Shown: one piece after another, positions 20,442 to 31,700 of the stretch
Position numbering within the stretch: the first letter of the stretch is position 1
Layout of the letters: each line of letters begins with the position of its first letter
Assembly: GCA_039105265.1 (NCBI GenBank)
Contig: JAPFFF010000010.1
Span: 3,906,001-3,970,000 of the forward strand
Direction of reading: 5' to 3'
Length of the DNA: 64,000 bases
Source of the DNA: Tritrichomonas musculus
Taxonomy: Eukaryota > Parabasalia > Tritrichomonadida > Tritrichomonadidae
Made by a program: the position numbers and the translations under genes
The notes under the pieces: model-generated
What the model was told of the DNA's origin: nothing
The model's database searches: none
Seen by the model: the letters and a program-made list of their open reading frames with translations, nothing else

Positions 20442-23438
20442 ATGGAGAGTACAAAAAAGTTGGAAAATTGGAATATTCTTATTTCTACCACAAATGCAGC
20501 AGCTCTTGCGATCTTAGTTCAAAACAAAAATATAAAATTACCGTATTATAGTGATATAGGCGATTCACCTTATGAATTTTTCTTCTCAAGCAACATGTCC
20601 AATCTTCCAGAAGCTGATTGGATATCAAGTGAAATAAGAAGATTGACAGAAATCATGTCCAAAGGGAAAATCGCTGTTTTCATTGGTAATCATCCATGCT
20701 TTGAAAGCCTTTATAATGTTTTCAACCTTCGTTATCAAAAAGATGGCGAAGATGAAGAATTTTTTACTGCTAAGATTTCACATTGTACCGATTCATATCA
20801 AATTCATATTTCTAGGAAATTCAAGGCAATTATCATACTTGAATCTGATGTTTACAAATCATTGCCACCACCATTCTTGAATTGTTTTGAGAAATTCAAT
20901 ATGACATACAAGACAGAATTAGTTTCTTCAGAAATATCAAAATATGAAAAGAATATCAAATCTCTTAAAAGAAAGCTTCGTATAAATAATCTCTCATCAG
21001 CATTTGGCTGCTATTCAGATGATCTTCTCTTATCAATTTATCAAATTAAAAACAGGATAGATAATAAAGCAATTTCAACAGAACAATTGATGCTTTTATC
21101 AATTCGTCCATCAGCTCTTGTTCATGCCTCTAGAAATAACAGATCCTTTACAAGTGAATTGATCGAATCATCCTTATTTGAAAATGCCAATCTTCACTCA
21201 TCACTTCTTCATCTTCTTTATGGATATAATCTGAAGCCTATTTTTTTGGAAGATCTTTCAACCTACTTTTATAATGTTTGGAAGAAGAACCATGGAATTA
21301 AATCTATTATCATGCTTCCGTCTTTCAATAATATCGATAAAATTACTGGTTATGAATTCATTAAAATTGATTCATCATATTCATTTGACATCGAAAATAG
21401 AATTAAATCAGAAATAAATCAAAAGAAGGAACATGAAAATCCACTTATTATTTCTATCTTAATATCACAAAGTAAAATTTCAATTGAAGTAATACTTCAA
21501 TACGAATTTATACTTGAATCAATCAAAGGATGGTGCGTTAAAGAAAAGAAGATTAAGAAACCAATTCACACTTTAATCCTGATTTCGATGGAGCACAATA
21601 TTGAAAACTTAAAGATTAACCAATCTATTGAATGGCCGCTTCTTTATTTGGACACATGCTATGATTACACAATTAAAACTAAAAATTATAATGATATTCC
21701 ATTGGATGTATCACAACTTCTTTTCAATCCAATTCGAACTCTTATCAAAGGAGATGATGATGAATCTCAAGATGATGAGTCAATTGATAATGGACTTATT
21801 GATGTTGATGATCTCTTTAAGTTAGCACGTCAATCTATCGTTCCTTGCTATACAGAAGATGAAAATAGATTGATTGATTCGGCCATATTTTCTAAAAAGA
21901 ATGTATTCAACTATGTTATCAAGAAGCCTATTATTAATCTCATAACAAAGAAGAAAGATGAAAAATCAAATTGTACTGCAATTGAATTTATAACTAATGA
22001 TTTCCACGATTTTTGGTCATTCAAACAAATAAATCTTCTTCCATCACCACCATCATCAATAATCGAATTTCTTAGTATTAAACTAATCAAAGTCATTGGA
22101 GACATTATGAGTATTATATTTGAATTATTACTTTCTGGTATTGATCCAAGAAATCCAATTGATAATGAATATATATTCATGAAGAGAGATATCTTTTATT
22201 TTATGATGGAAAGACCAGAATTTGCTAATTTATTCTTCTTGATATTAAATGGAGATTCAAATCAAGTTCATCTAATTGATCACAGATTCACCTTTGACAT
22301 TAAATTACCTGGACAATTATCGTATTATAAGTTCATTTGGCAAATAGCAACAAATATCAATAATACTGAAAAATTTGACAAACCAAGTGAACTTCGAGAG
22401 GAGATCAATAAAAGGCTCTTTAAATTGGATAGTGAAGCTGATATTTCTAATGTCGAAGATGAGTTTAATAAAATAATGGATTCAGAGCTTGATTCAAATA
22501 AGAATTCAGATTGTTTTCCATTCATTGCTGCTTTTTTGTTGAACACAGCTAACTCTGTTCGTGTTGATTATTATCAAAGCCGGTTCTTCACTGAATGGGT
22601 TTCTATCTTTATTGAAATCTTGAAGAAGCTCTATTCAAAAGCAAAAAATACAAAAAAAACCAAGAAATTCAAGAAAGAAAAAAAATCTAGTGAAAGGAAA
22701 TTAACAATGGAAATGATGTTACACCAGTTAACCTGTTTCAATGAATTAATTGAATTAGCGCATGATTTTTCCATTGGATATATGTTTATGCCACCTCTTC
22801 CGAAGAATGGCAATGAATTGGAAACCTTTTATGATTCTCTTGTTTTAGAAGATATCCTTATAGATATCAAAAAATATCAAGAAGAATATCCAGATAGCCG
22901 TCATATATATACAGAAGAAGCCCATCTTATCCTTTTAATTACATATAACTTTTCAATAACAATGAGGGATAAAGAAATTACCTTAGTTCAAGCAAATAGT
23001 TTGTTTAGAAATGAGTTTACAACGTTATTAATAAGACACAATTCACTGAATTATTGTGAAGATTATATCCACTCTTTTAAATACGAATATCTGCCTTTTA
23101 TACTCCTATCTTCAATACAGCAATTCTTTATCCAATTTGGTGACTATTTGTTTATTGAAGAAGGTGAGAATCCCTTTTTTAATATTTCAGCCAGATTTAC
23201 AGAAGAAGAAGAAGAAGGACTTAGTTGCATTAAAAAATTCGTTAATGATAATTACAAATATTTGAAATTCAACGAAGGTGAAAAAATTGAGAAAAATGTT
23301 CTTACCAGCATCATTTCAATGCTCTATCTTGAAAATTATTACCAAGTATATCAAGGATTGACAGATCAAAATTTTGATGATTTTGATCCATTTTTTGATA
23401 AGGAAGAAGAAGAAGAAGAATATGAAGATGTTGATTAA
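20442..23438 (+). CDS. RNF213-like protein, partial architecture
   Basis: A 998-aa protein. Its first 170 residues resemble the distal AAA part of RNF213 (mysterin). SLYNVFNLRY is followed by ISRKFKAIIILESDVYKSLPPPFLNCFEKF, corresponding to RNF213's HPNFRLIV...VY..FPIPLINRLEK. The rest is mostly helical, with a Lys-rich stretch (about 725-750) and an acidic C-terminus. There is no Walker A motif and no RING or zinc cluster. It therefore covers only a middle slice of the animal protein, which is a giant dynein-like AAA+ ubiquitin ligase. The start is backed by an Inr-like element, so it appears to be a free-standing gene rather than the tail of a broken one. Confidence 0.6.
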   Translation: MESTKKLENWNILISTTNAAALAILVQNKNIKLPYYSDIGDSPYEFFFSSNMSNLPEADWISSEIRRLTEIMSKGKIAVFIGNHPCFESLYNVFNLRYQKDGEDEEFFTAKISHCTDSYQIHISRKFKAIIILESDVYKSLPPPFLNCFEKFNMTYKTELVSSEISKYEKNIKSLKRKLRINNLSSAFGCYSDDLLLSIYQIKNRIDNKAISTEQLMLLSIRPSALVHASRNNRSFTSELIESSLFENANLHSSLLHLLYGYNLKPIFLEDLSTYFYNVWKKNHGIKSIIMLPSFNNIDKITGYEFIKIDSSYSFDIENRIKSEINQKKEHENPLIISILISQSKISIEVILQYEFILESIKGWCVKEKKIKKPIHTLILISMEHNIENLKINQSIEWPLLYLDTCYDYTIKTKNYNDIPLDVSQLLFNPIRTLIKGDDDESQDDESIDNGLIDVDDLFKLARQSIVPCYTEDENRLIDSAIFSKKNVFNYVIKKPIINLITKKKDEKSNCTAIEFITNDFHDFWSFKQINLLPSPPSSIIEFLSIKLIKVIGDIMSIIFELLLSGIDPRNPIDNEYIFMKRDIFYFMMERPEFANLFFLILNGDSNQVHLIDHRFTFDIKLPGQLSYYKFIWQIATNINNTEKFDKPSELREEINKRLFKLDSEADISNVEDEFNKIMDSELDSNKNSDCFPFIAAFLLNTANSVRVDYYQSRFFTEWVSIFIEILKKLYSKAKNTKKTKKFKKEKKSSERKLTMEMMLHQLTCFNELIELAHDFSIGYMFMPPLPKNGNELETFYDSLVLEDILIDIKKYQEEYPDSRHIYTEEAHLILLITYNFSITMRDKEITLVQANSLFRNEFTTLLIRHNSLNYCEDYIHSFKYEYLPFILLSSIQQFFIQFGDYLFIEEGENPFFNISARFTEEEEEGLSCIKKFVNDNYKYLKFNEGEKIEKNVLTSIISMLYLENYYQVYQGLTDQNFDDFDPFFDKEEEEEEYEDVD

Positions 23439-23654
23439 GATCTATTTTAAAAAATCCAATTATTTCAAATAAAAAATGTCAACAAAGCAGTAAATAATCT
23501 TTTAATTGAATAATATTTTTCAAATACCGTTATAAACATATGAAGCAATTAGTAGTTGAATTGAATGAAATATGACTTTATTATTAATAAAAGATAAGCT
23601 TATTAAAAAAAATATATGTAGGTCATTTTCAATATATACAATGTTTTGAAAGAC

Positions 23655-24271
23655 TTTATTTATATACTTTATTTATATAATCTTTCTGATTTCCTGCAAG
23701 TGAATGGTAATGAATTGCTTTTTCAATATCACGGTCGACATATGCGCCATTGTAATAAATATCACCAAGATTTAATTACATAAATAGAAGGTCTTTGAGA
23801 AAGTTGAGCTTTTGCACATTTATTATAGATAAACTGAATGCTGAAACAAAATTCAGAATATTCATGATTATCATGTAGAATGCAATCGTCAGGTTTGGGA
23901 TCTTTTTCATTTATAATGAAATAAATTAATTGGCAAATGGAATAAACATCATTTTCATATGAAATTGCACCATTATTAACTTCTGGAGCAACATATTTAG
24001 ATCCAAAATCCGCTGTTCTGATTGATTTCAATTCTGACACATTAATCATTCGATCGAGATCAAACAAAACAGCATTTTTATTTTCATTAATAATACTATT
24101 ATTTGGCTTTAAATCATGATATACATATCCTTTATCATGAAGATGAAAAAAAATCATTGCTATTTCGAAAATAATTGTTATTTTTTCACTGAAATTAAGA
24201 TGCATCTGTTTTATATCAGATAATAACATGCAATTTATATACTCTATAACTTCTTTTTTTGACAATTTCAT
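23655..24271 (-). pseudogene. Degenerate kinase-Sel1 gene
   Basis: The frame at 23762-24271 contains FHLHDKGYVYHDLKPNN (HRD variant), LFDLDRM (DFG replaced), YVAPEV, YENDVYSICQLIYF and a weak P-x-x-R-PSI end, so it is a kinase C-lobe. After the stop, another frame (about 23655-23760) gives LGDIYYNG.YVDRDIEKAIHYH, a Sel1 repeat. The frame change between the two, the missing N-lobe and the altered catalytic residues mark a decayed member of the kinase-Sel1 family. Confidence 0.65.
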
Positions 24272-24735
24272 TATAAAACTCTTGAAATTCTTTCAAATAA
24301 CAAAAAGGTATCTCAAGTGCAATTATTTCATAAACTATCATAGCAAAAGAATAAATATCGCTTGCTTTTGTATATTCTTTTGATGTAAATGCTTCAGATG
24401 ATGTCTAAATTGGTAATATTTGCACTTTATTCGCTGATTGGAATGTTAAACTCTTTTGAATCAGAAAATGCGTGAAAAATCCAAAAATAATGAGTTTTGG
24501 TTCCAAATTTCCAGTAAGAAAATACTTGACAGTTGTAAATCTCGATGCAAAATATCGTGCGAATGCAAGTATTTCATTCAATATGCAATGTTATAAATAA
24601 CTATCAATTTGGTGGTTGAGTTCCAACCTGAAATAATTTTATTCATTTTCTCATTTTGAGCCACTTCGCTCAAAGTTGTATTGGTCAAAGTTTCAGTGAT
24701 AAAAACTGGCTCACCTTTATTAAAATGATTATCTA
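24271..24735 (-). pseudogene. Second kinase remnant, joined head to tail
   Basis: Reading the minus strand from about 24735 gives PVFITETLTNTTLSE, WNSTTKLIVIYNIA, then a stop. It continues with MKYLHSHDILHRDL, a shifted LIIFGFF (DFG region) and, near 24400, EYTKASDIYSFAMIVYEII. These are successive kinase subdomains V to IX, similar to the domains of the 2211-aa gene at 42682. At least three frame breaks separate them. It runs directly into the other remnant at 24271, suggesting fusion by deletion. Confidence 0.6.
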
Positions 24736-24770
24736 ATTATATAATTAATATTGCTATTGTTAATTTTTTT

Positions 24771-24798
<28 letters not shown>
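24771..24798. repeat. GA dinucleotide microsatellite
   Basis: AGAGAG... runs uninterrupted for about 28 bp, followed after 35 bp by an A run. It lies just past the 3' end of the BspA-like gene. Confidence 0.9.
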
Positions 24799-24801
<3 letters not shown>

Positions 24802-24862
24802 ATTTTATCTAATAGAATCTTTTTATAAAAAAAAAAAAAAATTATCAAATAATAAGATTTAT

Positions 24863-27730
24863 TCATATCCAAAAATCGATATTTATATCATCATCTGAGC
24901 TCAAAATGTTATTTTTCTCAAATAATTCTTTTTTTGATTCAATACACTTTTCTTTAGAATCATCATCAGACCACAATTCATATTGAAAAGATGATTTTAC
25001 TTCATTTTTCTTTTTTATTATGAAAATTATTGCACCTAATGATAACAAAAAAGTTGATACTGAACTGCATACAATTCCAATCAATTGTTCCCCTGTGATA
25101 CTTTTTTTGTGCTGTATTTCAAATGAAAGATATGTCAATGAATATGACGGAGATAAAATGTAAATAATGTATGGAAAATAATACTGTTTGTTATCAATTA
25201 TTTTAACATTTGAATATTCTCCTAATTCGTGAATATATGTATTTAAAAATGAAAGAGTAAATGAATACGATAAAGAAAAAGATACTGATTTATTCGTAAT
25301 AAAAACCATTGAAAAAGTCAGAGAATGTGTTAATCTTGGAGAATATGTAGAAGCAATTACATTTGGAGTGGAATCGATTGTGTTTTTATTTGTACTTGTG
25401 AATGATTGATAAGTAGTTAAAATACAGCTTGATGAAAATATTGGATATATTGATGTAATAGTAAATAAAAGACTTTTTGTATACTGTTCACTAAATGAAA
25501 TATATTTGGATTCAGAGAATACTAGGCTTTTATAATTGGTTTCAATTGTGTATATTTCATTTGATATATATTTTTCAGTTTTTTCAAAGACATTACTCAT
25601 TGAAAAAATATTGGATCTTGAAAAAATATAATCAAATGAAAATATCGAGCTTCTTGTATCAAAAAAATTAAAATAAGAAGTTTCAGTAAAAAAATTACTC
25701 TCTGTAAAAACTCTTGTATCAGAATTATTTGGAAATAGAGAGACTGGATATGAACAAAAATTGTCATCAATATATTCAGAAGTCACATAAACAACATCAA
25801 CTGAAGAATTCGGGAAAATATCGCCATTATATGATGGACTTTTGGTTCCATAATAATAAACATATTTTAAAGACAAGCAAAAAGAAAAGGCATTAATACT
25901 GATGGATGTAACATTTTTAATTTCAATTGACTTTAAATTCATGCAATATCCAAAAGTGTTTTGACCAATTGTTTGTAAATTTAATGGGAAATTAATTGAT
26001 TCAAGTTTTTCACAATGAAAAAACACAGAATTTTCAATTGAAATGATAGATTCAGGTAAAATAATTGAATGCAAATTAGAACAATTTTTAAATGCTGAAT
26101 GTCTTATCCAAGTGACATTTCCAAGAAAAGTTATTGATGTCAAATTAATACAAGATACAAACATACTATTTTCAATTTCAATGACATTTTTTGGAATAGT
26201 TATTGTTTGTAAACTATGACAAGAATCAAATGCATTGAATTCAATAGAACTAACATTTTCTGGAATTTTTATTGATTTTAAGCTAATGCATCTAAAAAAG
26301 GCATAATATTTAATTTTTACCACATTTCCGAGAAAAGTTATTGATTCTAATTTATGACAGTCAAATACTAAACTCGGTGCAATTACTGTGACATCTTTTG
26401 GTATAATTAATGATCTAAGATTTATGCAACTCTCAAAAGCACTACCTTCAATGGTTTTAACACTATCTGGAATAGTTATTGATGGAAGTTTTTCGCATTT
26501 ATCAAATGCAGCTGAATCAATAATTGTGATATTTCCATTAAATACAATTGATTGCAATTGAATACAATCTGAAAACACGCAATGCTTAATCTCTTTAACT
26601 TTACTTGGAATTACCACTGATTGCAAATTGAAGCAATAACTAAAAGAATATTCTTCTATTGATTCGAGACTCTCTTGCATATTAATTGAAGGCAATTTGG
26701 TACAATTAAAGAATGAATATGTCCCAAATAAAGTAATGTTTCCTTGGAAAACGATTGACGTTAATTCAATACAATAACTAAATAACCCATTTGATATTTT
26801 ATTTATTTTAGGTGGAATTGAAATTGTTTGTATACTTTCGCATAATTGAAAAGCATAACCACCAATTGATGTAACACTTTCTGGAATTGTAATTGTAATT
26901 AAATTTGTGCATTTAATAAATGCAGCATTTTCAATAGTAGTGACATTTCCCATAAAATAAACTGACTCCAAATTGGAACACGAATAAAACAAATTTAAAG
27001 GAATTTGAATAATGTTACAAGGAATATTCATTGTATGTAAACTTTTACAATTTTCAAATACAGCTTCATCCAAATAATTTACACTTTCTGGAATAATAAA
27101 TTTTGGAATGCTTACACATGAACCAAATGCTCTATTTTCTATTAATGAAATATTTCCTTCAAATGTTATTGACATTAAATTTGAACACATAAAAAAACAA
27201 TGATTTTTAATTTGGGAAACATTTTTTGGAATAACTAATGATTGGATATTTCTGCATCCGTTAAAGGCATAGTAACCAATGGAGTTCACGCTCTCAGGTA
27301 TTGAAATTGTTGATAAATTTATGCATTGAGAAAATGCATAATTTCCTATATTAGTAATATTTCCAAGGAATGTGATTGAAATTAAATTAGAGCATAAAAA
27401 AAATAAATAATTTTCGATTTTTTTGACTTTTGATGGAATTATAATGGATTCCAGTTTTTCACAATATTCAAATGCATTTACTCCAATCGAATTTACAGTA
27501 TTGGGAATGATTATCGATGTTAAAAATGACAAATGTGAAAAGCAATATGAACCAATAGAAGTGATATTTTCCAATATATTTATATAAGTAATATTATTAC
27601 GATAATCATACCATGGTGAACGAAATGTATTATTGTAATTGTACATATCACCTGTCCCTGAAATAATGAGATCATTTGAATTAAATGTAAAAAAGGCATA
27701 ATCACCACAAATATTATCAATACCATGCAT
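24863..27730 (-). CDS. BspA-like LRR_5 surface protein, single TM
   Basis: A 955-aa protein. The N-terminus (GDYAFFTFNSNDLIISGTGDMYNY...PWYDYRNNITYINI) is the cap seen in BspA-type proteins. About 24 LRR_5 repeats of 23 residues follow to about residue 640, with I.IP..V..I...AF..C..L as the recurring pattern. A Ser/Thr/Phe-rich stalk comes next (about 655-860). One membrane helix lies near 890-915 (LIGIVCSSVSTFLLSLGAIIFII), then a short acidic cytosolic tail. No classical signal peptide is evident. In trichomonads such proteins are exposed at the surface and thought to bind host or bacterial ligands. The gene is intact and carries an Inr-like TCATTATT upstream. Confidence 0.9.
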   Translation of the reverse strand: MHGIDNICGDYAFFTFNSNDLIISGTGDMYNYNNTFRSPWYDYRNNITYINILENITSIGSYCFSHLSFLTSIIIPNTVNSIGVNAFEYCEKLESIIIPSKVKKIENYLFFLCSNLISITFLGNITNIGNYAFSQCINLSTISIPESVNSIGYYAFNGCRNIQSLVIPKNVSQIKNHCFFMCSNLMSITFEGNISLIENRAFGSCVSIPKFIIPESVNYLDEAVFENCKSLHTMNIPCNIIQIPLNLFYSCSNLESVYFMGNVTTIENAAFIKCTNLITITIPESVTSIGGYAFQLCESIQTISIPPKINKISNGLFSYCIELTSIVFQGNITLFGTYSFFNCTKLPSINMQESLESIEEYSFSYCFNLQSVVIPSKVKEIKHCVFSDCIQLQSIVFNGNITIIDSAAFDKCEKLPSITIPDSVKTIEGSAFESCINLRSLIIPKDVTVIAPSLVFDCHKLESITFLGNVVKIKYYAFFRCISLKSIKIPENVSSIEFNAFDSCHSLQTITIPKNVIEIENSMFVSCINLTSITFLGNVTWIRHSAFKNCSNLHSIILPESIISIENSVFFHCEKLESINFPLNLQTIGQNTFGYCMNLKSIEIKNVTSISINAFSFCLSLKYVYYYGTKSPSYNGDIFPNSSVDVVYVTSEYIDDNFCSYPVSLFPNNSDTRVFTESNFFTETSYFNFFDTRSSIFSFDYIFSRSNIFSMSNVFEKTEKYISNEIYTIETNYKSLVFSESKYISFSEQYTKSLLFTITSIYPIFSSSCILTTYQSFTSTNKNTIDSTPNVIASTYSPRLTHSLTFSMVFITNKSVSFSLSYSFTLSFLNTYIHELGEYSNVKIIDNKQYYFPYIIYILSPSYSLTYLSFEIQHKKSITGEQLIGIVCSSVSTFLLSLGAIIFIIKKKNEVKSSFQYELWSDDDSKEKCIESKKELFEKNNILSSDDDINIDFWI

Positions 27731-27743
27731 ATTTTTCTTAAAT

Positions 27744-27751
27744 AATAATGA
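27744..27751 (-). promoter_or_regulatory. Inr-like element
   Basis: TCATTATT on the minus strand, 14-21 bases before the BspA-like ATG at 27730. It is the same word as upstream of the RNF213-like gene. Confidence 0.45.
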
Positions 27752-28310
27752 TTTTTGCCCTAATGTTGATTTATGTTTTTTGCTATTTAATTGAAAAAAA
27801 TTAAATTTTTATTATCATGCAAGTAAAATGGGGAAAGGTTTGAGTTTTGATTATTTGACGATGAAATAAAAGGGTATAAGAGAACCAAAAACGACATTGG
27901 TTGCTAAATATTTAAAAAATATAAAAAAAAATTTTTTAAAAACGTTTATACAAAATTCAATTTAATTTTTTTTTGAGAGAAAGAGGTATAGTCTGCATTT
28001 TAATTTCTTTGTATTTTTTTTAAAAATCATTTGGCATTTTATTAAAATTTATTTGGCATTTTTATATTTTTAACAAAACCAAAGAAATAAACTACTAAAT
28101 TCAGTAAATATATATCATTACAATCATGATAACTTTATGTTTATTATAAATATGTGATTATATGCGATTATATGTGATATATTACTCTTTACTTTTACAA
28201 GGAAAACTGTTTTTGAATTTTCATATGTTCAAAGAAAAGTGTCTTATTTTTGTATGAAAAATTTTAGTCATAATACATAAATCTGTGATATGAATATGTT
28301 AATTCTCATG
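27752..28310. other. AT-rich intergenic region
   Basis: Upstream region of the divergent BspA-like gene. No ORF or RNA recognised. Confidence 0.4.
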
Positions 28311-28317
28311 TATTACT

Positions 28318-28600
28318 ATTGCAATATTTGATCAATGTAGTGGAGTGATTCATCTTTGTTGTTATTTTGGTAATCATTAAATAGATCTGACAAAGCAATA
28401 TTAATCTTTTTGCTACCGAAAACAAGAGCAGGAATACTCAGTTATATAATATTGGATGTTGAATGATCAAATCAATCACTTTTCTGTTGTCATTTTTCAC
28501 AGAATTCACTAATTGTGACATTTTTTACATAATCATTTAATTGATTCCTCATCAATAGATAAATCTATTGACTTTCTATTTTCACTCATCCAAAATTTTG
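28318..28600 (-). pseudogene. Small decayed coding fragment
   Basis: The minus strand reads MSQLVNSVKNDNRKVIDLII and then, in another frame, IPALVFGSKKINIALSDL and ESLHYIDQIL. Codon use looks coding and the pieces are contiguous across frame changes. It resembles the N-terminal helical region of trichomonad ankyrin-type proteins but is too short to assign. Confidence 0.3.
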
Positions 28601-28782
28601 ACTTTTCTATTCATTTGAGAACAGCTCAAAATATATTTTAAAAATTTTCTCTCAATTTTTTTGACTTTTTTGTTTAATCGGTTTGACATAAAATATTTTT
28701 CTCTCAATTTTTTTGACTTTTTTACTTAATCTGTTTGACATTTTTTTTTCTCAAAAATTTAACTGACATAATTTATTTTGAA

Positions 28783-28789
28783 TCATTTC
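28783..28789 (+). promoter_or_regulatory. Inr-like element
   Basis: TCATTTC four bases before the ATGGAG at 28793. It fits TCAYW and decides the start: the longer frame to 28778 would use TTG. Confidence 0.5.
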
Positions 28790-28792
28790 AAA

Positions 28793-31700
28793 ATGGAGAA
28801 AGTTCCACCAATAAAGCTAAATGATTACAGATATATTACAAAACTTGGATCAGGAAGTTTTGGGAATGTTCATCTGATTGAACAAATAAAAACATCCGTT
28901 AAGTATGCAGCTAAAGAAACAAAAAATATTAGAAGTGATTTTTTATGCAACAATGAAAGTGATTTTCATAGAGAAATTACTTCTTATTCGAAAGTTAATA
29001 ATGCAGCTATATTAAACATTATTGGTTATAGCCCTAAAAATTTTGATGGATTAGATCAACCAATGCTAATTTTAGATTATATGAAAAATGGCTCACTTAA
29101 AGATAATTTTGCCAATCTACAAAAACCAACGATGAGAAAGAAAAAGTATATAATCTTATTAGGCACAGCACTTGGAATGAAATATCTTCATTCACTTGGA
29201 ATTATACATCGTGATTTAAAACCAGACAATATTTTGCTTGATGACGATTTTTATCCATATATTTGTGATTTTGGATGTTCATATAATTCAGACATGGAGT
29301 TGTCAAAAATATTAATGGAAGATCAGCAAGGCACCCCAATTTATATGGCACCTGAAATATTCTTAGATGAGCCATATACATATAAAGTTGATGTTTATGC
29401 ATTCTCCTTGATTATGTATGAATTGATAACTGAAACCAGTCCTTTTAAAGAATATAAAGGCTCATACAAGTTATTCAAAGATACAAAAAACGGTGTCAGA
29501 CCAGAATTACCAGAAACATTAGATGAAAAAGTGACAGAATTTATTAAAAAGTGCTGGTCAAATGATCCTTCTGTCAGACCTCCATTTAGTGAAATTGTTG
29601 AATTTATTCAGCAAGAAAACTTTTGTAAACTTTTTGAAATCGACAAAGATGAACTGACAAATTATCTCAAAAAGTTCAACGATGATTTGAAAAAACCGTT
29701 TTTATTTATGGACTTTGATGTTAAAAAAGCTTCAGAGGAAGGAAATGTTATAGCAACACATTTCATGGGAATCAAATACTTGTTTGGAATTGGTGTTGAG
29801 AAGAATTCAAAAGAAGCAGCCCGTTACTTTGAAAAAGCATCAAATCTTGGTGATCCTGAATCAATGTTTAATTATGCAAGGATGCTAGAAAAAGGAACAG
29901 ACATTGAATGTGACTATGAAAAAGCCGTTTATTATTATGAAAAAGCAATTGAATTGGGTAATGTTAATGCAATGGTGAATTTAGCATTCATGCTTCGTGA
30001 AGGAAAAGGAATCAAAGTTGATAAAGAGAAAGCAGCAAAATATTTCAAAATGGCAGCTGATAAAGGAGACATTGAATCGATGAATTGTTATGGTATATTA
30101 ATCAGCAGTGATTCATTCAAAAATAAAAATGTGAATGAAGCTTCTCATTACTTAAAATCAGCAGCTGATCTTGGATCAACATATGCAATGAACAACTATG
30201 GAAGTTTGTTGTTAGCCGAAAGAATTGGAACTGATTATAAAAAACAAGCAGCAGCTTATTTTAATAAATCTGCTTCTAATGGAAACGCATATGCTAATTT
30301 ATTATACGGATTAATGCTATGGAAAGGTTATGGTGTTAAGAGAAATGCAAAAGAAGCAGATAAATATTTCAACAAGTTTATTGATCTATCAAAAGATAAA
30401 GAATATGGAATTGTATCAGAGTATTATCAAATTATTTCATTCAAAAAAGAAGACATTTTAACATATTTGAAATCACTTGGAAACGATCCTAAAAAAAGTG
30501 ACGATTTACTTAAATATGGTATTTGTCAATTTATAAATGGACAATCTTTAATTGATTTTACTGAATTGTTTGAAGATTATCAAAGATCAGCAAGTCTCGG
30601 AAATACTGATTCTATGTTTGCCTGTGGATTAATGCTTGTGAAAGGAATTGGTACTCAAACAAATGAAAAAGAAGGAATCAATTTAATTCAAAAGGCAGCA
30701 GATCGAGGAAGCATTTGTGCAATGCTTGATTATTCTTCTCGATCAAAAGATAAAGCAATTTCACTAAAATACTTACAAATGGCTGCAGACTTCAAAATTG
30801 AACAATCAGAAATTGACCTATTTAAAAAAGAGACTTTTAAATCAATTAATAATGAACAATTGAATGAAATGATAATATTGAAAGGAAATGAACTGATAAA
30901 TGGCTATAAAAAAACAAATGATATTTTCAGTATCGTTCATTATTATTCAAAAATTGATTCTGTTTTTTTATATGCAAATATGTTATTATTTTCAAATGAA
31001 AAAGAAAAAGGTGTTTCTTATTTGAAAAAAGGTATCGAATTAGGTGATTGTAAATCAATGCTAAGATACGGATTAATGCTTCAAGAAGGAAAAGAAATCC
31101 CAATGAATGAAGAAGAATCACTCAAATACATTAAAATGGCAGCTGATAAACAAAATGTCGTAGCAATTGGTCATTATGGTCGTTTTCTTTATAATGGTTT
31201 AGGAAAAATTAAACCCAACCAAAAAGAAGGAGTAAAATATGTAAAACTAGCAGCAGATAAAAAAGATCCTGAATCAATGATTTTATATGGTATTATATTG
31301 AGAACTGGAAAAGTTGTTCCAATGAATAAAAAAGAAGCTGTAAAATATTTTAAAATGGCAGTAAATTGCAATTATCCAAAAGCTTATCATATTTATGGAA
31401 TTGCTCTTTTCCAAGGAGATGGAATTCCTAAAAACATAAAAGAAGCAATTAAAAATTGGAAAAAAGGGATTGAACTAAATGATTCTAATTGTGCATTAGC
31501 GTATAGTGAAATGTTATTAGAAGGAAAGGGTGTTCCGCAAAATAAAAAAGAAGGACTTCAAATTCTTAAAAAATTTGCAGATAAAGGTGACAAAATTGCA
31601 AGTTTTAGATATGCGGAACACTTATTTAATGGAGATGGAATACAAAAAGATGATAATGAAGCATTTAAATATTTTACAATTTCTGCCGAAAACAACAATC

